IMG/VR virus record: IMGVR_UViG_3300001847_000739
Location: 1 to 20,433 of that record
From: a virus
Reading direction: 5' to 3' (one strand)
DNA length: 20,433 nt
Part shown: positions 6,982 to 13,314 of the stretch, piece after piece
Position numbering within the stretch: position 1 is the stretch's first letter
Layout of the letters: each line of letters opens with the position of its first letter
Made by a program: the position numbers and the translations under genes
Notes under the pieces: generated by a model
The model's input: the letters and a program-made list of their open reading frames with translations, nothing else
What the model was told of the DNA's origin: nothing
Database searches by the model: none

Positions 6982-7334
6982 TGCCTAAATATAGGTTTAC
7001 ATGCGACAAATGCGAGGCTGGAGTTGTTAAGTACACTCCGGCCTCTACTCTTTCTATCAAGTGTGTCACGTGCGACACGGACATGCTTCGTCAGCTACCG
7101 TCTTCTGTTGAGCCTTCTACTGTCAAAGAGGTTGTGGATGCATACACTAATATTCAACTTCCTCCTGATAACAAAGAAATACTAGAATCTAGGCGTTCAG
7201 AATATTTTTGGGCAGTAGAGGTTCCTCGCCTAGTTCAAGAGTATCCACCCGATCACTCCTTAAAGGAAGGCTGGATCTACTACGATGAGCAGGGAAATAT
7301 AAAGGTTCATACAAAGCCGCCCCATAAGAGGTAG
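6981..7334 (+). CDS. Zinc-ribbon protein, FmdB-like N-terminus
   Basis: 117 residues. The N-terminus MPKYRFTCDKCEAG with C8-x2-C11 and C28-x2-C31 is a classic zinc ribbon of the type found in FmdB-like regulators and many small phage proteins. The remainder is acidic and helical, with a C-terminal WIYYDEQGNIKVHTKPP strand region; its role is unknown. The start is set by the TGATG overlap with the previous gene. It ends 2 nt before the SbcC-like gene, so it is made with the recombination ATPase; a DNA- or protein-binding accessory role is plausible but unproven. Confidence 0.75.
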   Translation: MPKYRFTCDKCEAGVVKYTPASTLSIKCVTCDTDMLRQLPSSVEPSTVKEVVDAYTNIQLPPDNKEILESRRSEYFWAVEVPRLVQEYPPDHSLKEGWIYYDEQGNIKVHTKPPHKR

Positions 7335-7336
7335 CC

Positions 7337-9085
7337 ATGCGAATACTGTCGTTGACTATCGAAAACATACTCTCAATAGAGTATGCAAAATTAAATTTCC
7401 CTGAATCAGGTCTCATCCTTGTTGAGGGCTGGAACAGTGATACTGACTCCGCCAATGGAGCTGGAAAAACTGCGATATTCGAGGCTTTAGCTTGGGGACT
7501 CTTTAATCAGTTTCCAAGATCGATCACTGTTTCAGATTTTGTGAGAATTGGGTCAAAGTCATCAAAAGTTATAGTAGTATTTTCAACTAAGTACGGTCAG
7601 ATACAGGTCGAAAGATCCAGACCAAAAGGCTTTAAGGCCACATTGGACGGTGGCTCTTTGATGGAAGAAGAGTACAACAATCTATTGCCGATGAATTATC
7701 AACAGTTTATAATTTCGCAGTATGCGTGTCAAGTCGGTGGTTTAAGGTTTTTAGACTTAAATGATTCGGGTCGTAAAGATCTAATACTTGAGCTAATGCG
7801 GGCAGACGGCTTTGCAGAAGCTAAAACTAAACTTGACTCTGATCTTAAGGATAAGACTGCCGAGATAGTTCGATTGACCAACGAGATATCAAATCTTAGC
7901 GGTAATGTCTCGATATACGAAGAAGGTCTCATAGACGAACGGTCGCACGTGTCCGAGATGAACGAGATAAGGACATCTATAGTATCAGTTTCAGAAGATA
8001 TTAAGAGCTTAGAAAACGAAATGATAGACGAAGAAGACGATCGCTACAGGGTCACGTTTGATAAGCTCTCCTCAAAGTTAAATGAGATATCAATACAAAA
8101 AGGTAAACTGAACGTTTATCGAAAGATGCTTCGAGATCTAAAGCCATTAGAAGAGCCAACCGAGTCAGACGGTACTTGTCCTTGCTGTGATATTGAGTTG
8201 GATATCGTAGATGGTGCTTTTTTAAAGCATGATAAAGATTCTATTGTTGCTAGAAACAAAGAGCGTCGTAAGTCTTACGATGATCGTCGCTTAGAAATAG
8301 TTACTGAAATCAATCAGTTAGAATCAAATATATCAAAAGAAGATCAGATAACTGAAGCGATTGATTCTATAAAACATAAATTACGCGAAAAAGATCGACT
8401 TCACAAATCTTTGTTTGCTAGAGTTAATGAGCTTAAGATTTTCGTTAAGCAAAATCAACTAAAGCTAGAATTGATGCAGGTTGCACTTGAAAAACAAGAA
8501 GCAAAAGTAGCAAAAATAAACTACATAAAACAAGAAATAGTTAAATTAAATCAAAAACTTGAAGAGAAGAAATCAAAAGTAGAATTGTTGCAAACTGGCT
8601 CCGTTGTCTTATCTCCGCTTGGAGCACCTGCTTATGTTATGGATTCTGTGATTCAAGGCATAAACGATAAGATACACGACATAATTCAGCTGGTGTGGCC
8701 AAATTCAAGTTACGAACTTCAGTCCTTTAAAGAAAATAAGTCAGGCAAGGTTACGACTAAGATGTCTGATCAGTTCTCGATAGATGGCGTGAAGCGATCT
8801 ATAGGCTCCCTATCTGGCGGCGAGAGAAGATGCTTGTCTATAGCGATAGATTTTGCTTTGATAAGCGTAGTATCAGCATACACGGGCGCTGAACTTAACC
8901 CAATCATCCTAGATGAGCCGTTTGATCACCTGGATGCTTCTAATAGGGCTAAGGTCATAGATCTTCTCCGAGAGATGGCAAACGAGCGCTGTATAATAGT
9001 CATTGACCACGCCGCTGAGGCAAAGGCAATGTTTGATAAGTCTATAAACGTTGTCAAGAAAAGCGGCATAACGATGGTGTCGTAA
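7337..9085 (+). CDS. SbcC/Rad50-type recombination ATPase (T4 gp46-like)
   Basis: 582 residues. SMC-like ABC ATPase halves bracket a coiled coil: Walker A GWNSDTDSANGAGKT (31-45), Q-loop region FIISQYACQ, zinc hook C281-P-C-C284, signature SGGERR (493-498), Walker B IILDEPFDHLD (D526/E527) and the switch histidine in VIDHA (H558). In T4, gp46 pairs with the Mre11-like nuclease gp47 to resect DNA ends and produce recombinogenic 3' tails. No SbcD/gp47 gene lies next to it; the metallophosphoesterase at 11686 is the only candidate partner in view. The coiled coil is short, as in other phage versions. Ribosome site AGAGGT lies 5 nt before the ATG. Confidence 0.93.
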   Translation: MRILSLTIENILSIEYAKLNFPESGLILVEGWNSDTDSANGAGKTAIFEALAWGLFNQFPRSITVSDFVRIGSKSSKVIVVFSTKYGQIQVERSRPKGFKATLDGGSLMEEEYNNLLPMNYQQFIISQYACQVGGLRFLDLNDSGRKDLILELMRADGFAEAKTKLDSDLKDKTAEIVRLTNEISNLSGNVSIYEEGLIDERSHVSEMNEIRTSIVSVSEDIKSLENEMIDEEDDRYRVTFDKLSSKLNEISIQKGKLNVYRKMLRDLKPLEEPTESDGTCPCCDIELDIVDGAFLKHDKDSIVARNKERRKSYDDRRLEIVTEINQLESNISKEDQITEAIDSIKHKLREKDRLHKSLFARVNELKIFVKQNQLKLELMQVALEKQEAKVAKINYIKQEIVKLNQKLEEKKSKVELLQTGSVVLSPLGAPAYVMDSVIQGINDKIHDIIQLVWPNSSYELQSFKENKSGKVTTKMSDQFSIDGVKRSIGSLSGGERRCLSIAIDFALISVVSAYTGAELNPIILDEPFDHLDASNRAKVIDLLREMANERCIIVIDHAAEAKAMFDKSINVVKKSGITMVS

Positions 9086-9089
9086 GTTA

Positions 9090-9536
9090 ATGGAATCGCT
9101 GATCAAAAAACTAGCTCAGTTGTCTGACTTGATGAAAGCCAGCCTGATGCCCAGCTTAAGGATGCCGTCCATTGAGCCGCCTAAGCCGCCTAAAGCTCCC
9201 TCGTTGGCCCCAAAACCCAAGAAGAATCCAATCAAAGTTGCGCAGCAGGTCACGGCCCCGAGCGCAAAGGATTTTGCTATGCGACAAGCCACTGCTCAGG
9301 TCCAAGCGGCCAGTAACCCTCTCGCATATACAGCAAAATCTGAGGGCGAATCTTATCATTACCACATAACCGAAAACGGTTATAGAATTACTGATAAGCC
9401 ACTTTCTCTTTCTGATATAAACGTCAAGCACGGCGGGGTAAAAAACCTTGAGAGTGCTGGATTTAGGCTCGTTCCAGTAAAGAAAGAGACCGTTAAGCTT
9501 TCTAAAAACGGCCAGTGGACTCTAACAGAAGAATAA
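9090..9536 (+). CDS. Hypothetical protein with proline-rich linker
   Basis: 148 residues, no family recognised. Residues 1-20 are a short helix (MESLIKKLAQLSDLMKASLM), residues 25-60 are a Pro/Lys/Ala-rich, probably disordered segment, and residues 85-145 look like a small alpha/beta domain (YHYHITENGYRITDKPLSL, then a VKNLESAGFRLVPV helix-strand pair). The stop is 3 nt before the RuvC-like gene start, so it belongs to the same operon. The ribosome site is weak (TAAG), so translation may be coupled to the SbcC-like gene ending 4 nt upstream. A linker joining two binding parts suggests an adaptor, but no function can be assigned. Confidence 0.72.
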   Translation: MESLIKKLAQLSDLMKASLMPSLRMPSIEPPKPPKAPSLAPKPKKNPIKVAQQVTAPSAKDFAMRQATAQVQAASNPLAYTAKSEGESYHYHITENGYRITDKPLSLSDINVKHGGVKNLESAGFRLVPVKKETVKLSKNGQWTLTEE

Positions 9537-9539
9537 ATC

Positions 9540-10184
9540 GTGAAAACAATACTGACGCTCGATCCAGGCCAGTCCTGCGGTTATTCTGTCGCCAAAATCG
9601 ACGGCGATCACTGCGAGATCATCGAGTACGGCTTCATAGACGTGGACAACTCCTCGCCGTACATGGGCGATTGGTGCATAGATCTTCAGCGAAGATTGTC
9701 TGAGATCAATGACAGAATCTCAGCAGACGAAGTGGCAGTTGAGGATTACTTTTATTCGAGTCGCTTCAAGCAAGGTGCAAACGTTAATCCAGCATATCGC
9801 GCGGCCATACACATGTGGTGCAGATCTAGAAATATGCACTACGAGATCCTTAACATCTCCAACTGGAAGGTCTTCATAGCTGGAAGATCCACGCCAACTA
9901 AGCTACAGAAACAGAAATGGGGTGCATCTCCGGCCAAAAAGCTTATGGTCGTTGAAGCGCTGTGGAAAAGATTCAATATAAGATTTCCAAATCACAGCAT
10001 ATCGGAAAACACCGGAAAACCTATCATATTTCGCTTCGATGTGGTAGACGCTGTGGCTCAAGGGATGTATGCTGCTTTTGCAAGATATAACTGCAAAACA
10101 TACACGTGTTCCGTTCCTGTTCCGCCAGACGTCACGTTCAAGAAGACCAACACGAAACAATTTGTTTATGAAGACCTTGTATAA
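9540..10184 (+). CDS. RuvC-like Holliday-junction resolvase
   Basis: 214 residues, starting at a GTG. The RNase H-like nuclease fold is visible: TLDPGQSCGYSV gives the first aspartate (D8), VAVEDYFYS the glutamate (E68), and FDVVDAVAQGMYAA the two C-terminal aspartates (D167, D170). This is the pattern of RuvC-type resolvases, which cut four-way junctions symmetrically. A long insert, QKQKWGASPAKKLMVVEALW (132-151), contributes basic residues probably used in DNA binding. Phages with recombination-dependent replication need such an enzyme, usually T4 gp49 or a RuvC, to debranch DNA before packaging, which matches its place beside the SbcC-like ATPase. Crossover-junction specificity itself is not shown by the sequence. 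Confidence 0.85.
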   Translation: MKTILTLDPGQSCGYSVAKIDGDHCEIIEYGFIDVDNSSPYMGDWCIDLQRRLSEINDRISADEVAVEDYFYSSRFKQGANVNPAYRAAIHMWCRSRNMHYEILNISNWKVFIAGRSTPTKLQKQKWGASPAKKLMVVEALWKRFNIRFPNHSISENTGKPIIFRFDVVDAVAQGMYAAFARYNCKTYTCSVPVPPDVTFKKTNTKQFVYEDLV

Positions 10185-10219
10185 GATCCATCGATCATCA
10201 ACATCGCCACGGAGTTTTT

Positions 10220-10540
10220 ATGGCAAACAATAAGGTCGACATCGGCAGAGCAAAAAATGTTTTATCTAAAGCTTTTGTTGAGAACAATGCTCACGTAACC
10301 CCAGAGGAAGCTGAACATCTCATCGCAAAATCAGAGATGAAGATCAAGCTTCTGCGCGAAGAAAAGCTTAACGACGACAAACTTAACGCTGCCAAGCAGA
10401 TCGTAAAAGACTTGAACGAAGGTTACAATTCTGCTATAAAGTATGAAAAAGCCAAGATCGACTTCCTCTTAGGAAAGATCGAAGAGATCGATTCTGGCGA
10501 GCTAAATCCGACTTCTAGCCTACCTCAGGCTTATCCGTAA
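10220..10540 (+). CDS. Small helical hypothetical protein
   Basis: 106 residues, not recognised. It is rich in Lys, Glu, Asn and Ala, with almost continuous helix-forming sequence (EEAEHLIAKSEMKIKLLREEK, then KLNAAKQIVKDLNEGYNSAIKYEKAKIDFLL), consistent with a two- or three-helix coiled coil. The C-terminal 15 residues are flexible (PTSSLPQAYP). A CGGAG ribosome site lies 7 nt upstream. The 35-nt leader contains a TATAAG box (10180-10185) reaching into the upstream stop. A 5-bp hairpin straddles its own stop codon. It could be a structural or scaffold-like protein, but nothing in the sequence decides this. Confidence 0.72.
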   Translation: MANNKVDIGRAKNVLSKAFVENNAHVTPEEAEHLIAKSEMKIKLLREEKLNDDKLNAAKQIVKDLNEGYNSAIKYEKAKIDFLLGKIEEIDSGELNPTSSLPQAYP

Positions 10541-10548
10541 CGAACGGA
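10534..10548 (+). promoter_or_regulatory. Small hairpin across the stop codon
   Basis: TCCGT (10534-10538) pairs with ACGGA (10544-10548) around a 5-nt loop; the TAA stop lies inside. No T-run follows, so it is not a standard intrinsic terminator. It may mark an mRNA 3' end or processing point. Confidence 0.35.
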
Positions 10549-10657
10549 AAAGGTGAGCCCATAGTAAGCTGCTCTAAGTTATTGAAACGTATCAGCTGCG
10601 TTAAGGCTGACCGTGGCCTGGGTATGCCTAAACTGCCCGCCTAATATCCTCATAGCG
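10541..10657 (+). other. Gene-free leader upstream of the beta-rich gene
   Basis: There are 156 nt without a convincing ORF between the helical protein and the next gene. Besides the promoter-hairpin unit at its 3' end it holds a possible hairpin TCAGC/GCTGA (10592-10596 with 10606-10610) and AGCTG/CAGCT pairs that are mutually exclusive with it. I see no recognised RNA family or tRNA. Confidence 0.4.
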
Positions 10658-10694
10658 TATAATAGTCTCTGTGCTTTATGACCTCAAGGAGACT
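10658..10694 (+). promoter_or_regulatory. TATAAT box abutting a hairpin that covers the ribosome site
   Basis: TATAAT at 10658-10663 is followed with zero spacing by AGTCTC (10664-10669), which pairs perfectly with GAGACT (10689-10694). The ribosome site AAGGAG (10686-10691) is partly buried in the 3' arm, 5 nt before the ATG at 10697. No -35 match is evident. A transcript starting about 7 nt after the box would lose the 5' arm and free the ribosome site. Confidence 0.55.
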
Positions 10695-10696
10695 TT

Positions 10697-11299
10697 ATGG
10701 CCACCCTTAAATCACTATATCTAGACGGTGCAAACGGCTTAAACGGCAAGCTAGCTGAAGCTTTCGAGCTTGGTCGCAGATTCATACTTCCGCAATATGA
10801 CGACGTTGTTCTTGAAGATGCCGTAGATATCGCTACTTCGTCTCCGATGTTTACTATCAACAACTCGGGCTCAAACGCACCTATACTTGCAGGATATACC
10901 GTTCGCTATCTTGAGTCCGGAGCAATGGTAGAGAAAATCGTAGCATCCCCTGTAGTTGCTGGATCCACGTTCGATGTTACGGTTGCGCCAGCTTCTGCTT
11001 TAAGCCACAAATCACTCAGATACTCCAGCCCAAGACCAGGATCGTATTCGACTCTTCTTGCTGGTCTTCAATCGGCTGCAGCAGCTGGCAAATCGGTATT
11101 TACAGTTACCGTACAAACATCTGATAATCCTACGTATCTTCGCCTAAAAGGCAACTACATGAATGCCTACTTTGCAGGCATATACTATGCCATGAACAAA
11201 GAGGGAATCTTCAATACTTATGAAGTAGACTTAAGCCTAGATACAAGTCAGGTATCAACTACGGGCGTAATATTTAGCTTCACGTTTACCTATTCTTGA
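10697..11299 (+). CDS. Beta-rich protein of unknown function, possibly virion-associated
   Basis: 200 residues, not recognised. The composition is rich in Ser, Ala, Thr, Val and Tyr, low in charge and without cysteine, which is typical of virion or extracellular beta-sandwich proteins. The middle has alternating strands (TVRYLESGAMVEKIVASPVV, STFDVTVAPAS, SVFTVTVQT), and the C-terminus ends in repeated aromatic strands (VIFSFTFTYS). It differs sharply from its enzymatic neighbours and has its own promoter-hairpin leader, so it is probably expressed on a different schedule, perhaps late and abundantly. A decoration, tail or inner-head protein would fit, but there is no specific motif. A ribosome site AAGGAG sits at the expected distance. 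Confidence 0.7.
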   Translation: MATLKSLYLDGANGLNGKLAEAFELGRRFILPQYDDVVLEDAVDIATSSPMFTINNSGSNAPILAGYTVRYLESGAMVEKIVASPVVAGSTFDVTVAPASALSHKSLRYSSPRPGSYSTLLAGLQSAAAAGKSVFTVTVQTSDNPTYLRLKGNYMNAYFAGIYYAMNKEGIFNTYEVDLSLDTSQVSTTGVIFSFTFTYS

Positions 11300-11320
11300 T
11301 GTATACCCATAAAAAAGTTG

Positions 11321-11346
11321 TAGAATCCCCGTGCATTGCACGGAGG
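11321..11346 (+). promoter_or_regulatory. TAGAAT box plus hairpin overlapping a GGAGG ribosome site
   Basis: TAGAAT (11321-11326) is followed 2 nt later by CCGTGC (11329-11334), which pairs perfectly with GCACGG (11338-11343) over a 3-nt loop. The ribosome site GGAGG (11342-11346) overlaps the 3' arm. A TTGATG lies 19 nt before the box and could be a weak -35. The design matches the leaders at 10658 and 13282. Confidence 0.5.
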
Positions 11347-11350
11347 TTTT

Positions 11351-11689
11351 ATGAACTGGATCGAGCATAAACGTCTCTTCGATAAGATCGTAAACGATGA
11401 GACGGATCTTCTTTATAAGAAGGGTCTTGAGTATGCTGGCGGCACAGATTCTTTGGCTAACTTCAAAGATTGTGACGATATAGGTATCGATCCAAAGCAA
11501 AAACTATGGATATTCTTATCTAAGCACCTATCGTCAATCAAAAGTTACATCAAGAACGGAACCGAGTACTCGACCGAAAGCATAGAAGGCAGAATAAATG
11601 ATGCAAGAAATTATCTTGCTTTGCTTTATATGTTGATTCAGGAAGAGAAAGCGGAGAAGGCAAAAGCTCAATTAGACAAGGCAAAATGA
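11351..11689 (+). CDS. Nmad1/DUF1599-type nucleotide-modification-associated protein
   Basis: 112 residues from the ATG at 11351; an upstream in-frame TTG at 11336 is rejected because it lies within the ribosome-site hairpin, and GGAGG is ideally spaced for 11351. The all-helical pattern fits the Nmad1 (DUF1599) family: KGLEYAGGTDSLANF, a GIDPKQKLWIFLSKHLSSIKSY segment, then ESIEGRINDARNYLALLYM with its Glu/Asp/Asn pattern. This family is found in phages near DNA-modification genes and is thought to act on nucleotides; its reaction is not established here. It overlaps the phosphoesterase gene (ATGA) and may be made with it. Together with dUTPase it hints at nucleotide-pool control or modified bases. 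Confidence 0.72.
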   Translation: MNWIEHKRLFDKIVNDETDLLYKKGLEYAGGTDSLANFKDCDDIGIDPKQKLWIFLSKHLSSIKSYIKNGTEYSTESIEGRINDARNYLALLYMLIQEEKAEKAKAQLDKAK

Positions 11690-13278
11690 TGAAAGACAAG
11701 AAAAGTCAAATAGTCAAGACGTACGTTAAGCTTGCTAAGAAACTAAAACGCGACGTCAAGATGAAGGATCTTCAGGAAGTCGATATCACAAAAGACATGG
11801 TGTCTCATCACTTTGGCTCCTTGTCTGCCTTGGAGAGAGTTGCGCGCAACTACAAACCAGATAATTTCTTTGATGTGCCGGTTGAAAGTCTTTATTCCCA
11901 AAAAGCTTTAGCTTCGCTGAGGGACGATGTTAAGTCTTATTCTAAGTTTGTTATCACAACTGCGGTTACTGGATGCGACGTACACGATAAGTTTTATGCG
12001 TCAATAAGAACATACTGCAAAGAAAACGACGCGAAGCTCCTTATCCTGATGTCGTCCGATCCTGCTCATACTAAATCAAGAGAATGGGGAACTATCGCGT
12101 CGAAGCTGAAGGGCGAAACCATAGTTCTAGAAGATACGAAATTAAACTCAAACGTGTTTCTATCTACGATAAAACTATCAGCGAAGCATATCGATCCCAC
12201 TACCGGGCTTGGTCGAATAGGTCAAAGAAACGGTACATTCGTTTATGCTTCGCCCAAGCAAAGACTCAAGGCGGTTCCAACGTCCAACAGCGAGCTTCCT
12301 CATTTCATGATGACGACAGGCGCTATTACAGCATCAAACTACAACTCTGAGATGTATATGTCTCAGAGGACCGCGTACATCGCCGAGCATGATCACGTTC
12401 TTGGTGCGGTTATCGTTGAGATCAAGGATGACAAGATCTATCACTTTAGACAGATCCAGGCTGATGCCAAAGGTTCGTTCTTTGACTTAGGCGTTAAATA
12501 CACACCGACCGGCTTCTCTGATTCAAGGCCAGAAGCTTTCGTATTAGGCGACTGGCACGCAGGATCTACTGATCCTAAAGCAAGACAAGCATGGTTCGAC
12601 GTCGCAGAGCTTACTTCACCCAAGCGCATCATACTACACGATGCGTTCGATGGCATGTCGATCAACCACCACGAGCAGCATTACAAACTACTAAAAGCAA
12701 AACGAGCAGAAAATGGTCAACTTTCTCTTGCAGAAGAATTAAAGATTCTAGCAAAAGATCTTGAAAGCATTTCTGCTTTAACAGACGAAGTGGTGATCGT
12801 AAAATCAAATCACGATCAGTTCCTAGAACGGTACCTTCAGGAAGCCCGATACGTTCAAGATCCACACAACCATAGGTTGGCGTTGAAGCTCGCTATAGAG
12901 GTTCTCGACGGCAAGGATCCGCTTAAATCGGCCATAACTGAGCTCCTTAAGCCTGAAGCGTCTAAGAAGATCAGATGGCTCTCAATAGATGACGACTATG
13001 CCGTAGAAGAGATACAGTGCGGCGCACATGGGCATCTAGGTGCCAACGGTGCAAGAGGAAGCCTACAATCAATGGAAGCCTCATACGGCAACTCTGTGTC
13101 TGGCCATTCTCATACGCCCGAGATCATGCGCGGAGCATGGTGTGTAGGGACTTCTTCATACCTCAAGCTTGATTACAACAAGGGAAGTTCATCCTGGCTC
13201 CACTCGTCATGCTTGATTCACCAAGGCGGATCTAGGCAGCTGGTAAATGCCATAGACGGCGAATGGCACGTCGAATGA
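11686..13278 (+). CDS. Calcineurin-like metallophosphoesterase with long N-terminal extension
   Basis: 530 residues. Metal-binding motifs of the calcineurin-like family lie in the C-terminal half: LGDWHAG (D289, H291), HDAFDG (318-323), KSNHD (N375, H376, D377), AHGHLG (H448, H450) and SGHSHTPE (H474, H476). Residues 1-280 form an extension, with a DNA-binding-like helical start (KDMVSHHFGSLSALERVARNY) and a mixed alpha/beta region. The family includes Mre11/SbcD nucleases and the long A1 proteins of T5-like phages, which have a comparable size; A1 is needed for host DNA breakdown. Either a partner of the SbcC-like ATPase 2.6 kb upstream or an A1-like nuclease is possible. Start alternatives at 11686 and 11689 cannot be separated. 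Confidence 0.82.
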   Translation: MMKDKKSQIVKTYVKLAKKLKRDVKMKDLQEVDITKDMVSHHFGSLSALERVARNYKPDNFFDVPVESLYSQKALASLRDDVKSYSKFVITTAVTGCDVHDKFYASIRTYCKENDAKLLILMSSDPAHTKSREWGTIASKLKGETIVLEDTKLNSNVFLSTIKLSAKHIDPTTGLGRIGQRNGTFVYASPKQRLKAVPTSNSELPHFMMTTGAITASNYNSEMYMSQRTAYIAEHDHVLGAVIVEIKDDKIYHFRQIQADAKGSFFDLGVKYTPTGFSDSRPEAFVLGDWHAGSTDPKARQAWFDVAELTSPKRIILHDAFDGMSINHHEQHYKLLKAKRAENGQLSLAEELKILAKDLESISALTDEVVIVKSNHDQFLERYLQEARYVQDPHNHRLALKLAIEVLDGKDPLKSAITELLKPEASKKIRWLSIDDDYAVEEIQCGAHGHLGANGARGSLQSMEASYGNSVSGHSHTPEIMRGAWCVGTSSYLKLDYNKGSSSWLHSSCLIHQGGSRQLVNAIDGEWHVE

Positions 13279-13281
13279 TCG

Positions 13282-13307
13282 TATAATCCGATGGAATAAA
13301 CCATCGG
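13282..13307 (+). promoter_or_regulatory. TATAAT box abutting a 7-bp hairpin next to the polymerase ribosome site
   Basis: TATAAT (13282-13287) is followed with no gap by CCGATGG (13288-13294), pairing perfectly with CCATCGG (13301-13307) over loop AATAAA. GGAGAAG (13306-13312) begins inside the 3' arm, 2 nt before the ATG at 13315. It may be a promoter, an RNA operator, or both. Confidence 0.55.
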
Positions 13308-13314
13308 AGAAGAG

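Noticed and set aside
9172-9369. Arg/Pro-rich 65-codon frame on the + strand
   Set aside because: It is a shadow of the proline-rich gene at 9090; the composition follows from the GC-rich codons of the real frame.
10592-10610. Riboswitch in the gap before the beta-rich gene
   Set aside because: Only short, competing stems were found, without any recognised conserved core.
11336-11350. TTG start for the Nmad1-like gene
   Set aside because: It falls within the hairpin and ahead of GGAGG, so translation most likely begins at the ATG at 11351.
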